The notes beneath the pieces are model-generated. The model saw only the letters and a program-made list of their open reading frames with translations, was not told the origin of the DNA and made no database searches. From Desmodesmus armatus (Eukaryota > Chlorophyta > Chlorophyceae > Sphaeropleales > Scenedesmaceae): a DNA stretch of 64,000 bases. Below, one piece after another: positions 24,224 to 35,040 of this stretch (its first letter is position 1; each line of letters starts with the position of its first letter). A program made the translations under genes and the position numbers. Where the stretch lies: assembly GCA_007449985.2 (NCBI GenBank), contig VIIQ02000631.1, positions 740,678 to 804,677 of the forward strand, read 5' to 3'.

Positions 24224-26482
24224 TTACTTCCTGAAGTCCTCTGGGACTGTCTCAGCCGTGAAAAACTGCCGCGCCAGCTGCTGCCTGCTTGCAAAGAGCA
24301 CCAAGTCTGCATGCCTCCCCAGCAGCGACTTGAAAAGCTCCCAGGGGCCCTTGAACAGCCAGGGCGCATCAACCAGCACCATGCGGTGCAGCCTGAATTC
24401 AAACAAGGCGCGGCAGGTGAGGGTGGTAGTGCTGCGTCAGAGCAGTACAAACAGGGTGCATCAACCAGCACAATGCAGTGCAGTCTGGCAACACAGTACA
24501 GTACAGGCATGCAGGACAAGGTCCCCATGTCAGCATTAGCCAGCCAGCCAAGGGCTCATGTGCGTGCCTAATCTGAACACACCTGCCGGGGTACATTGCG
24601 AGGAATGCGTCGATGACAAATGTTGCAAAGCTGAGGTCAATGTTGGCACAGCTGAAGCCCTTGAGATCAAATATGCCCAGGAACTGGTCCTGGCCAGGCT
24701 GCAGCTGCTTGATGGCCTCGTCAACCACCACAGTGAACAGCCGCCGCGTGTCCTCTATAGAGAACTGACCTGCAGCCACGCAACAGAGGGCACAGATCCT
24801 GTTTGATTTATGTTCTTCTCACTGCCGGTTGTGCTTTGGACGCTTCAGTAACTTGCGACCAGAGTGGGAAAAAGTGCAGTTGCTAGCCAGGCTGAGGTGT
24901 CAGGCCTTGGCATAAGGAGCCTAGTGGCTACGTAGTTTGCGCACACATGCTGATGCTGATGTACTCTTTGCATGGCGACCGCTCCTCTGCCCAACCATGC
25001 TGCATGTGTCTACACCCAGCAGCTGGGGGGCGCCTGCATGCCGGCACATATGCTCAAGCAGTTGACTGGCACAGGCGCTGCATGTTTGACTTCAGCTGTT
25101 GCTCCAGTCAAACCGTCAGCCCCTGCAGCAATATGCCACCCTGCCATCAGCTGAGGCCCTCACCCTGCAAGTGCCTGCAGGTCCTGATGACAAACACGGG
25201 CCGCCCATGCTTGTCCGGATGCTGTGCTGAGTACACCTTGCCAGTGCTGAGCTCAGCAGCTATGTGCTGCACAGACAGACCAATAAGCCTGCATTGAGGT
25301 TCACACAAACAGCATCTGCAGTGTCACATGCAGAACGCGTATTTTGCCTCGCAATAACGGCCAAGCTGCATGCAATGAGCCTGTGCAGTATGACGGCGGC
25401 TCGCTGACCGCCCAGCAGGACTGCCAAGTTTGACTCTGCAGGAACCAGGTGTCAGGGTGGGTTATGATGAGCGCATGATCTGGGCAGAACTACAATGTTG
25501 TCTGTGCAGAAATCAGCAGCCAGGGAGGATGCAGTGCGTGCATTCACAAAATCAAATCAAACCAAATCAAACCAAAGTTATGCGTTCAGCTATGAAGCTC
25601 ACGAGCTCACTTACCCATGCGCCTGCCGCCAGCTCAGCATTGCTGACAGCTTCTGCTCAGCTGCTGACACATCAAAACCACTGCATTGGCAAACCCCAGC
25701 ACAGCAGCAGCGACAAACAAAACAGCAGTAGAATAGTCAAGGGTTGACTTATTAGCTGCTGACTTCTACTTGACATCCCAGACTTGAAACCTGCCACAAG
25801 CATGGCCTCCACATGCAAAGCCTGACAGAGGGGGGTGGACACCTGCTTGATGCAACAGACATACAGCTGCTGCGATGTCCCAGAGCTGCTTCAGCTACTG
25901 GCTGCTCTTTAGCAGTAACATCGTAGTGCTGGTTGTGCAGCAAACATCCCATCCCTGTCCACGTTACCTTTGCCTGAGAAACCAGACAAGGTCATGGTGG
26001 CACGCAGCACCCTGCCAATCGTCAGACACCAGCTGCTGCAGCTTCCTCAACGCCTGTAGAAGCACAAATTTGGGAGGTAAAGAACACCACAGCAGCACAA
26101 GGAGCATCGATATGCCACAGCCGTATGTTGTGATGCAGTATCTTGCTTGAGGGTGTGCTGCTGCAGTTTGCATGGGGGCCCCTGTTGTGGCTGTTGAGCT
26201 ATCACACATGGGCCCCAAGAGGCTGATGACATGGTGAAAACGCTGCAGCATGGCAGAGTTCCACCATACCTTTTTCTGCTCTGCAGTGCCCCTCCATGGA
26301 TCAGGGGGCTCCGACAGGCTCCTGGGTCCTGTTGTCTGCTGCTCCAGCTTCGCTGCTGCCACCAGCAAGGCAGACAGCTGGCTTGCGCTGATGCCCCATC
26401 TGCTTAAAAGCCAGCTTGGATGTTTTTTCAAGCTAGCATCACGCGGAACCACCGTTGCTGCGCTTGAGGAGTCGCAACCCAT
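24224..26482 (-). CDS. CRAL-TRIO (Sec14-like) lipid-transfer protein, paralogue A
   Basis: Six exons: 26270-26482, 25968-26053, 25615-25680, 25164-25288, 24583-24769 and 24224-24392. All phases agree; 282 codons including the stop. Residues ~70-125 form the CRAL-TRIO N-terminal helical domain (DLVWFLRQ, then FDVSAAEQKL). The lipid-binding domain follows: TGKVYSAQHPDKHGRPVFVI, then FLGIFDLKGFSCANID and MVLVDAPWLFKGPWELFKSL. It should carry a hydrophobic ligand or phosphoinositide between membranes. The protein begins MGCDSS, which has Gly2, Cys3 and Ser6 as in N-myristoylated and palmitoylated proteins, so attachment to a cytosolic membrane face is likely. It is a tandem duplicate of the gene at 27-29.8 kb: the last four exons have identical lengths (66, 125, 187, 169 bases). 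Confidence 0.9.
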
Positions 26483-27018
26483 GCTGAAGCAGTTGCTCTC
26501 AGAGTGCCATTGGTGTGCCTGTGATCATGTTCATCATTCCAAAATCAGTGGCAATAGATGTTAGTTGGGTGCGTTACTGCATAACGAGGCGTTGGGGGAT
26601 CTGGCGGGCGCGGGCAAAGCATCGCACCTAAGGAGTCTCACTCTCCCCGCTCTTCGCACGTCTTCGAAAGTTTATTTCTGTTGCAAGTGTGCTCAAGGCA
26701 GTAGAATATCAAGCCAAGGACGAAAACACCCAGCTTCTGATTGGAAGTTGTAGCCGACGTTGGTGCTGTTGACCTTCGAAAAAAGCTTCAGGTAGCACAA
26801 GATTACCCACGTGCAGGAACCTATCAGTGCATAAGCTGCGTGCACTACTCCTGGTAAGCTGTCTAAGTGTCACACCTGATAGGGGTACCACAGTCCCGCA
26901 ATTGGCCCCGGCCCTGATGGTCTGGGATCAATTCTAGTGCTGCAAGAGGCCGATGGGTCGAAATATGATGTGACATCACAAACAGGCGGGTCCCAGCAAG
27001 ATTACACCGAAGAAGGCA
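26483..27018. other. Spacer between the two CRAL-TRIO genes
   Basis: 536 bases between the start of paralogue A and the stop of paralogue B; it must hold the promoter of A. No coding sequence or clear TATA box is seen. Confidence 0.4.
27002..27006 (-). terminator. TGTAA poly(A) signal of CRAL-TRIO paralogue B
   Basis: TTACA on the + strand, only 12 bases past the stop codon at 27019. The resulting 3' UTR would be very short. Confidence 0.4.
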
Positions 27019-29766
27019 TCACGCCCTGAATTGCTCAGGCAGTGTATCTGCTGCAAAGAACTCTCGCGCCAGCTCCTGCCTGCTGACAAAGCGCACGAGG
27101 GCTGCATACTTGCGCAGCAGCGGCTTGATCACCTCCCATGGACCCTTGAAAAACCACGGGGCATCGACCAGCAGCACCTGACCAAACCTGCAGCAGCAAC
27201 AACAGCAGCATCAGCATCAGCATCAGCATCAGCATCAGCATCAGCATCAGCATCAGCATCAGCAGCAGCAGCAGCAGTAGGGCGTGTGAGTCCTGGCCTG
27301 CCGATCTGAAGGCAGGCCAGCAACAGCATGCAGAAAGCACTCAACCATTCCAAGCGCTGTAGGGCACAAATCCACCCATCATACAGACAGCACAGGTTCC
27401 TACAAGCCGGTACGAAAATACCAACAACCGCAGCCATGCAGTGGCACATTACTACCCAATGTACAGACAGCAAAAGGTTCCTCACACCAGGTACAGCAAC
27501 AGCAAAAATCCCTGGCTATGCAGGTCCGCCAGCACTGCTGCAAGGCAAGTGCACTGCTTTTCAACAGGTATGCCAACAGTCAACTGGGCCCTTCTCTGTG
27601 GCGCAAGCACAAATTTTGCTTCCCGAAAGTATCCTGCACTGCCTGTCCTGCTGCGCCCAGCTGACCTGACAATGCACACATCAAGCCACTAATAAACCGA
27701 CCTCCAATGTGCTATCACCAAGGTCAACTACGGAAAATTCACCCTCGAGCAGTACCCCTAGACAGCAGTATCCTGAGAGGCTGAGGTCCGTCAACTGCCA
27801 GGCCCTATGGCCACCCTGTACATCCATGTCTCGCTGGCCAGTGTCCAGGATGGGGCCTCATGACAGGTCAGTGTGGGATCATCCCAAAGTCATGTAGTGT
27901 CACACTACATGTACAGTACATGAGCTCATATGTACGGTACATGAGCTCATATGTACGGTACATGAGCTACACACACTTATACCAAACTTCGGAGTGTCAA
28001 ATCCTTGGATGGTGAGATGGTTGATGCATTGGCTGGATGCACTCCCTGTGTCTACACACCTGCGTGGGTAGTAAATGAAGAAGGCCTCCACCATGAAGGC
28101 TACAAACTCCAGGTCAACGTTAGAGAGGCTCATGCCCTTCAGATCAATGACACCCAGGAACTGCTCCCCACCAGGCGGCAGCCTGCTGAGGGCTGTGTCC
28201 AGCATGCAGGTGCACAGCCGCTTGCTGTCATCTATGGGGAACTCTCCTGCACCAACAGCATTAAGAGACAGTCACAACAAGCAGTACACTGTACATATGA
28301 TATGTACTGCCTTGTGCCCACGTACGTGTGCACACCCACAGTTTCTTCGCTTGCCAAAGTCGAAGCAGGCGCAAAATTGCTCAGGCAGCAGGTGGTGAGA
28401 TGGCTGATACGGCTGTCCGCATATGATGGGGCGAGACCCTGGTCCTTACAGCCTATTAAGCCACTGATCATCATAAGGAGATCTGTTGGCAAGACAGTAT
28501 GCTGCGGCACGCAGGGCCAAGGGCTCAGCCAAAGGACAGGGCAACAGAAGAGCCCAGAGCCAATGCCTGCTGTTGCTTGGCTGGCAGCCATGCAAACCCC
28601 CGACGTGCCCCACCCACCTATGTTGTGTTTGCTGGCCGTGATGACCATCACGGGTCGTCCATAAACATCAGTATGTTCATACACAAACGACTTGCCGGTA
28701 TTGTACTCAGCCCGCACAGTGTCCAGAGTGACCTCGTCTGCCCTGACACACCATGGGATACACACGCACACACACAGTGTCTTGACTTGAGCACAGTGAT
28801 GTTATGGTAGCTGTTGGTTACAAACGTGTCACACAGTACCTCAGCCAATAAGTTCACGTGCACACTGGTGAGCAGGCAGGCATGTAATGCCCAACAGAGC
28901 ATGACACGTGGGGCGGGTCATTAGGTCACTCGCTGCACCATAATGCAGGGGCTTGAGCTACTAGGGGTGTAATGACCTGCTAGCCCACAGCTGCTTCCAG
29001 TGGTGCTTGCATTTGGCAATTGCAATTTTGTCCCATGTTTAGTTCCATCTTGCTAGCAAGCAGAGCAGCATGCTTTCCAGCAGCCCCACTGACCTGAACT
29101 TTTTCCGCCAGGCTAGCATTGACCGCAGCTTTTGTTCAGCCTCATCAACATCAAAGTACCTGCAGCAGCAACGCCAGTACCTGTTGCTGCTGCCGCTGCA
29201 GTTGATGCCTGACATAAGATGTGCAGTGATGTGGAGGCAACTTTGACAGCCTACTGCTTGTCACAGCCAACATCAAGCCAACAGTTGCTCAGATTGACCA
29301 ATTGCGCATGCCCTTATACCACCGTTTGATTTGGCTGTGATCAGCACTGCACCTGTCTCTGAGGAACCATTGCAAGGTTGCTTCATCTGGTAACTCCGCC
29401 TTCGCCATTCGAGATTCGAGCTGCTGCAGTGCCTGCAGCGCGCATATGTGCACTGGTCAACAGGTATATACAGTAGCTGCTGCCCAGCTTTGACAAATGC
29501 TGGGCTGCTTACTGCTAGTACACCTGACCCTGATAGAACAGCCTGTCACTTGAGCGCCACCATGCTGCTGCAGCAGGCCATACCTGCTGCTGCTGAGCAT
29601 CTCCTGTCCATGGCAGTGGTGTCAGCTCTGATGGAGGCAGCTGCTGTGTTTCCACTGCACGGGCTGACACAAGTCGAGACTGTGCCCTGCACTGTCTGCT
29701 GACAGAGCCCAGCAGCACCCTGTGCACATTGCGCTGAACGGCAGGGCAGAAAGCTGTATGTTGCAT
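27019..29766 (-). CDS. CRAL-TRIO (Sec14-like) lipid-transfer protein, paralogue B
   Basis: Six exons: 29584-29766, 29353-29432, 29094-29159, 28618-28742, 28060-28246 and 27019-27187. They sum to 270 codons (269 residues) with all phases intact. Motifs match paralogue A in order: FDVDEAEQKLRSMLAWR; TGKSFVYEHTDVYGRPVMVI; FLGVIDLKGMSLSNVDLEF; then VLLVDAPWFFKGPWEVIKPL. The first exon differs completely from A. It starts MQHTAFCPAVQRNVHRVLLG and is rich in Arg, Ser, Val and Gln with no acidic residue for about 38 residues, as in plastid or mitochondrial transit peptides. Both first exons nevertheless end at a GTATGG donor in phase 0. The protein probably moves lipids within an organelle. The last intron carries a hexanucleotide repeat against its 3' splice site. 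Confidence 0.9.
27189..27280. repeat. (CATCAG)n microsatellite at a 3' splice site
   Basis: About eleven CATCAG units flanked by CAG/CAA runs. On the - strand this is (CTGATG)n leading straight into the GCTGCAG acceptor of the last exon of CRAL-TRIO paralogue B. Confidence 0.92.
27891..27968. repeat. Tandem palindromic repeat in an intron
   Basis: Begins with the inverted repeat TGTAGTGT/ACACTACA, then three ~21-bp units, each holding GTAC(G/A)GTAC and the palindrome ATGAGCTCAT. It lies in the last intron of CRAL-TRIO paralogue B. Confidence 0.8.
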
Positions 29767-30690
29767 TGTGCTTGGATTGAAACAACTACCGCGACCGTTA
29801 GGAAAAGAAATGCCGATAGATGCAATGCAGTAGAGCAGGACAGATCGATCTCCACTGCATCCACGGCGTCGTACTGCTGCAGGAGTTGATAAGAAGGCAA
29901 TAGAAAAACGTGTTCGCTTCTTGAGAAAATTGGCGGATCTCATGGGGTTTGACTGGGCTGGTGGTTTGACTAGGGCAGGTGACTCCCAGGTTTCAGGCAT
30001 GCATGCATACGTCAGCACACGGTGGGGTAGCCAGTCGTCATGGGGTCTCAGTCCTCAACTTTACCTTAGCATGGCAACGTTCATAGCCACCATGCACACT
30101 CCGTAGGGTGGCACGCAAGTGAGGAAAGGGACATGTACATACAAAGGGCTTTCACAGCCCACACACCACATGAAACAAAACCACTCAGTGCACCCCTCAT
30201 GGGTGTCCGCATGCACGTTCGTGTGCATTGCACCTCTCAACACAAACACACATTGCTGTACACAGCAGGGCTCACAGCTCTGCAAGAGAACACTCCAACC
30301 CAGGTCCAACACGAAGAGTGCCAGGTAAGCACTGCCAATGCAAAACTGCAGAAAGACAAGCTCTAAGAAACGGCGCAGCAGCGCCAGTGTACTAACCAAA
30401 AGCCATCAACAGCCAGGAGCATGTCAGTGCATTGGACATGCCCTGCAGGGCCAACCTGTGCTGCAACTCTCACACTTGCCATATACTGGCGTGCAGGGCT
30501 GTGACTGGCCATGCATACATGAGCTAGCAACAGCATATGCCCAGCGACTGCCTGTCACTATGCATGAGCAGCCTGCCGGCATGCATAATATGGTGGGCAG
30601 CTGGCTGAGAGAGTGCCAGGTCGTGTCCATTGGCTGCAAAACTGACACCATTGAATGCCCAGGTAACAACCCCCACTGTAGCGTCAAAAG
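29767..30690. other. Intergenic region upstream of CRAL-TRIO paralogue B
   Basis: No gene is supported. A hydrophobic - strand frame at 30061-30399 has no credible start or splice partner. Confidence 0.3.
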
Positions 30691-31499
30691 TCATATGGTC
30701 AAACATGTCTTAGTCAACAGGTTCCCAATGAGCGACCACTCCTGCCCCTCAAGCGGCAACTGCCTGACTTGACTGCATATGTCAGCAGGCAGCTGGCAGC
30801 GCATGTCACGCAGAACATATTCCGGCAGGGCAAAAGCTGCGCCTGGCGGCATCCTGCATGCGCTGCCGGCATGTACGCACGCTGCGGGCCCCTCACTTGG
30901 CCATGACCTGGACAGGCACACCCATCTGCTCCTGCGCAGACGCCAGCACGAAGATGCACCAGCAGCAGAGGCATACAGTGTCAGTAGCTGACTCGGCGTA
31001 TGAGATGCATCAGCAGCAGAGGCACACAGTTTTAATAGCTAGTCTGGCAGCGGCAGCTTGCATGTGGCGGTGTTACGTAAGGCAGCACCAGCAGGAGCCA
31101 CACGAGCGGGCATGTAGCCCACCAGCTGGGTGTGAACACGGCATGCATAGCCCTGGGCGCTTGGCACACTTAGCTCACATGTTATTGACGTACTCGCTAG
31201 CCGATAGCTCAACGGCCAATCCGACAATATGGTTGTATGAATGTGACGCACACATAGTGTTATCAGGGCGTTTTGATGATGCCAGTATGACATGGGACCC
31301 GTGTTGCAGTCACTGATGTGAGGACTTGTGAGGCATCATTATATCAAGTTGTGCGCGTGTATCTCCACTCACCGCTTCCTGTGAGGCCTTCTTGACTGCC
31401 TTTGTCTTCTTCTTCTGGTCCTTCTTCTGTCCAGCAGCCACGTCGTCCTCGTCAGCAACAATGGGGAAGCTGCGCACACGCCTCAGGCTGCGCTGGCTC
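30691..31499 (-). CDS. Hypothetical basic/acidic protein, 3' exons only
   Basis: Three exons (31373-31499, 30897-30931, 30691-30853) join in phase with GTGAGT and GTGAGG donors and end at TGA 30691-30693. The first visible exon codes an acidic patch then a Lys-rich run (ADEDDVAAGQKKDQKKKTKA), which could be a nuclear or RNA-binding segment. The rest is a compact helical-looking stretch (ALPEYVLRDMRCQLPADICS). The upstream exon must end in phase 2 and was not found; a candidate ATG frame at about 31615 does not connect. Product length is therefore unknown and I do not recognise the family. Confidence 0.45.
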
Positions 31500-31873
31500 C
31501 TGTAGCAGTGAACGCGGCGACACAGCACAGGTTGCCATAGGTGTGTTGCAGTTGTCTACGTCTGGCAATTCCTCTCCCCCAAATTCGTGCTGTGTGAGTA
31601 TTCTCATGAGCTGGCAGCACCTAGAATTGCTAGTCGTGGCCCATGGTTGCCCCCCTGCATGCTCTGGAGCTTCCGAAGATGATGGATGTGTGCAGCTACC
31701 AACCAAATCAGCAGCAGAGCAGGGGCAGTTTGCAGGTGATGTGCCTACGCCAGGCTAAACTTGAGCTAGGCCCCAGACAGCCTGAATCCAGGCTGGCTGT
31801 CAGGAATGCAAGCTGATCAGGCACCAGGCTGTGAAGCTGGCTGTTGAAGCCTGTGCCAAGAACTGCTGGCTGC

Positions 31874-32346
31874 TCACTTTGCCTTCTTCAGTGCTCCTGT
31901 GACGCTCTCCCACGCGCTGGATGCTGAACTGGAGACACTGTTGGTGGCAGCGAGAGCTGATTGCTGCAGGGCCTTGGCCACCTCGGAGCCCTTGGTTGCT
32001 GCAGCTGATGCCTGCACAGAAAGAGGATCCACAACATGGGTTCAGTCGATGACGAGGCATACATCCAGGCAAGTGCTACAACCCTCTACAGTAGTAGGGA
32101 GGGGGGGGGGGTCTCACCTGGGTTTGGAAAGCAGCATATGTGCTGCGAGCCACTTCTTGAGTCTTCTCACGGTACAGGTATCTGGAAAAACAGCACGCAT
32201 AGCGGTCAAGGAAGCTCACGGAAATCCAGGGCTAACATCCACGAGAGGCAACGCTCGTTTCTCCCTCACCCGACCACTGCAACGCTGGCCACTCCGGCAA
32301 CCACTGCAGTGGTGATCGCTGCCTCCCTAGACACCTGTGGGGCCAT
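31874..32346 (-). CDS. Small single-helix membrane protein, 92 residues
   Basis: Three short exons (32270-32346, 32118-32181, 31874-32011) sum to exactly 93 codons with matching phases (2 then 0) and good GTGAGG/GTGAGA donors. The protein starts MAPQVSREAAITTAVVAGVA and has one N-terminal hydrophobic helix (about residues 10-27). A charged linker (YLYREKTQEVARS) and a long Ala/Ser/Thr/Lys amphipathic helix follow, with tryptophan near the end (SSAWESVTGALKKAK). The layout suggests anchorage of the helix to a membrane surface. No family is recognised. Its first intron has a 13-base G run. The neighbours are same-strand genes but spacing does not imply an operon. Confidence 0.68.
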
Positions 32347-32580
32347 TGTGCTGTGTGAGTTTGTGGAGTGTGGTGGGGGTGGGAGAACTACAATCACCGA
32401 CTGCTTAGTTGAAGCGGAGGGTGGCACGGGTGGCTTGAATTACTCTCGTTGTGACGTCGTGACACGAGTGCGACCAGATGTGCTGCCCATTTCCATGTTG
32501 TAGACTGTTATAGGTCAACGGTAAGCCTCGCAACTGACAGGAACGCAGCTTGGACAGGAAACCTCACCAAAATGCATTAA

Positions 32581-32598
32581 TTACAAACCTAAGTTACA
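32581..32598 (-). terminator. Two TGTAA poly(A) signals of the PDZ gene
   Basis: TTACA at 32581-32585 and 32594-32598 read TGTAA on the - strand, 160-180 bases past the stop of the PDZ-domain gene. Confidence 0.6.
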
Positions 32599-32759
32599 TC
32601 TTAAGGTCTTGGTGGATACCTGGCACAGTCGTGTGTTGGTGGGGCTACAGCCTGTTGGGCGGAGGATGTCCAGTATAGACCATGTTAAGCTGTCTTGCGA
32701 TGACATCCATCAGAAAACAGCCAACTGAGCACCTGCAGGCCGCAGCACCGAGCCAGGCT

Positions 32760-34614
32760 TCAGGAAGCTGCCTTCTGACACAGGGTTGCCTCCTCTGGGC
32801 CGCTAGGTCGCCGCAAAACAAGTGTGACGTTCATGATCCCCCAGCGCTCGTTGTTGCTTTTCAACGCAGACATCACTGTCTTGAACTCCTGCAGCAAGCA
32901 AGCACACACAGCAGGCGTGAGCAGTCCACCCTACAGATCCATCATGGCATGATACCAGGGACCATCTGAACATGCTGTACAGCAACCAGCACTTGGGTGA
33001 TACCCCGCAAACCCATGCTCCTACATGGCTAAAAGGACCTGCAACAACTCCCAGCTGCTGCTTTCCGCTGGCGCAGAGTCCCCTGCCCAACACACCCATC
33101 ATGCAATGATTGCAGGATCCAGCTGCGCTGCACACACACTATGGCCTCTGTCCACGGACACCACCCACCTGCTTTTCACAGTCAAACATGATGGTCTCCC
33201 AGTTGTCATACGGACGCTGGCCATACCCCTCCTTCTCATACTGCCCCTCCTGTGTTTGCCAAGGAGAAGGAGCAAAGGCAGATGCAACAGGCATGGGTCG
33301 CCAGGAAATGCACAGGGGTCGTGCTGAACAGAGCCACTTGCTGCCTAGCTGCACCACCACAGTTTTCCACTGTTTGGTGTTGTGATGTTGGCAATGACTC
33401 TGCATGTGCCATACCACGGCGTACACTGTTCCATAATAGAACCTAGTGTGGGACTCTCTGCAACTGCCTTGCTGTCCTGCTGGCTTATTATGGCTGCACT
33501 GAGCAGCTCTGCACAGGCATGTGAGGGGGGATGCATGACTCATCTGCCAGCCTGGTAGCTGCGGTAAGCTCAAGAGACACGGTCTGTCTTGCTTACCTTG
33601 CCTGCTTTCAACACAATAGCGCTGCATTTCGTAAGGACATCACCAACCTGCAGTGATAACAGCAGCAGAGGGCACAGCGTGGGAACCGCCGCAGCTGATG
33701 AACACTGCTGAGGCTCTTTGTCAACAGCCATCACTAGCAGCAGCTGCTTGGCTTACATGCGAGCAACAGCGCAGCGGCGTGCGTGGGACCACACAGCCCA
33801 GGAGCTGCCATCCTTGTGTGCACACATGTGTGCACAAGAGTGCAGTCACCCTCTCATAGATGTGCATGGTGTGCCCTGTTGATGAGACTGTGCCTCGCCC
33901 CCTGGCACCAGGCTTCCCTGGTTGCTGTTCTGGATGAGCTCAGGCAGCAGGGTTTTAACCCCCTCATTATCCCTCACCCTCCCCCACACCCCGCTGGCAC
34001 CTGGCCGTATATGCCTGACAGTACAGCCCCAGTGCTACTGGTTGACTTGACTATTAGTCATTCTCAGAAGCTGACCACGCTGCTATGTGTTGTGAAAAAT
34101 GCAGGACTGATGGGGCATCAGTAATGCACAAGCCCTGTTCTGTGAACATCGCAGACACACCTGCACAGCCCCGCTCTTGTCTGCGTTGCCTCCAGCAGTA
34201 AGCTCCTCCACAAAAACGGGACCACCCTTGTTCTGTGCAAACACCACGCCAACAGGCTTGCGCAGTTTGACAGACCGTTGCTCAACTGCTGGTGGGTCTG
34301 CTTGCGGCTCCTGCTCTGCTGCTGGGGCACCTGCTGCTGCTGCTGCTAGACGCACACGCCTGCTGGGCTGCTGCCTGGTTGGATGCGATAAGCTGCTGCT
34401 GTGTTGCTGCCTGCAGGGAGCGACAATTAGTGCAGCGGATCACTAAGAGCCCCACTGACAGACCACAGGCCCTATAGGGGGAGGTGTGTGGGGGGGGGGG
34501 GGGAGAGGGGGGCTATCCAGCAGCATGCACTTTGGGTCATGAAAGCACCCACCTGAATGGATGTTGCTTGCATGTTTGACTCTGCGAACGTTGCAGTCCC
34601 CTGCAGCTCTGCAT
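32760..34614 (-). CDS. Plastid-targeted PDZ-domain protein
   Basis: Five exons (34553-34614, 34161-34410, 33597-33647, 33169-33249, 32760-32888) sum to 191 codons (190 residues), every junction in phase. The first ~55 residues are Ser/Gln/Arg-rich without acidic residues and end in an RRVRLAAAAAG-type site, as expected for a chloroplast transit peptide. A PDZ domain follows: KLRKPVGVVFAQNKGGPVFV is the carboxylate-binding loop and first strands, and GGNADKSGAVQVGDVL the conserved turn. A conserved plant-type extension (EKEGYGQRPYDNWETIMFDC) and SNNERWGIMNVTLVLRR complete the protein. PDZ proteins of this sort act as small plastid scaffolds for thylakoid complexes or proteases; the partner is unknown. 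The gene is divergent from the NTF2-like gene, with 426 bases between the start codons. Confidence 0.87.
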
Positions 34615-35040
34615 TGTGCTCTGTGAGGTGTGCCTGAAAACAGCTTGTGGACCAACACTGCCGTTAACGAGTCAGTTGGCTAGTTGACTAAGTAGCTTAA
34701 GGTGACTGTTAACACCATTGTTGCCATGTTTCAGGTGTCTGATAGAGAGTGCTGGGAAAATAAATGACTGGTGATCGAGTGACCGAAGTCGATCCAGTGA
34801 CCAGTTGCACAGCTGATAAGCCACCGCCTGTTCCCAAAAGCGCACTGTGCAATTACTCTGATTGCAATTGTTAGATACGCACTGCACTCCTAACAGCTGT
34901 CCATCAGTCCAAGGCTTTCCCTTGCTGTACAAGGTTGTTTTCAGGAGCTCCTCGAGGGTTGAGGAAAACATCAAAACAACGTATATAAGCTTCTATTCAC
35001 GTCCAGACATACAGCGGGGCAGCAACACCGGTGCACAAGG
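34615..35040. promoter_or_regulatory. Divergent promoter with TATA box for the + strand gene
   Basis: Lies between the PDZ gene (-) and the NTF2-like gene (+), both predicted plastid proteins. TATATAA at 34982-34988 is 53 bases upstream of the + strand ATG, so transcription would start near 35010. No matching TATA box is obvious for the - strand gene. Confidence 0.5.

Noticed and set aside
27181..27309. Ser-Ala repeat protein encoded by the CATCAG array
   Set aside because: The array is intronic in a well-supported gene on the other strand, and the frames arise from the repeat.
30061..30399. Hydrophobic - strand frame that might be a membrane protein
   Set aside because: No credible ATG, no consistent splice pairing, and low-complexity Cys/Val content.
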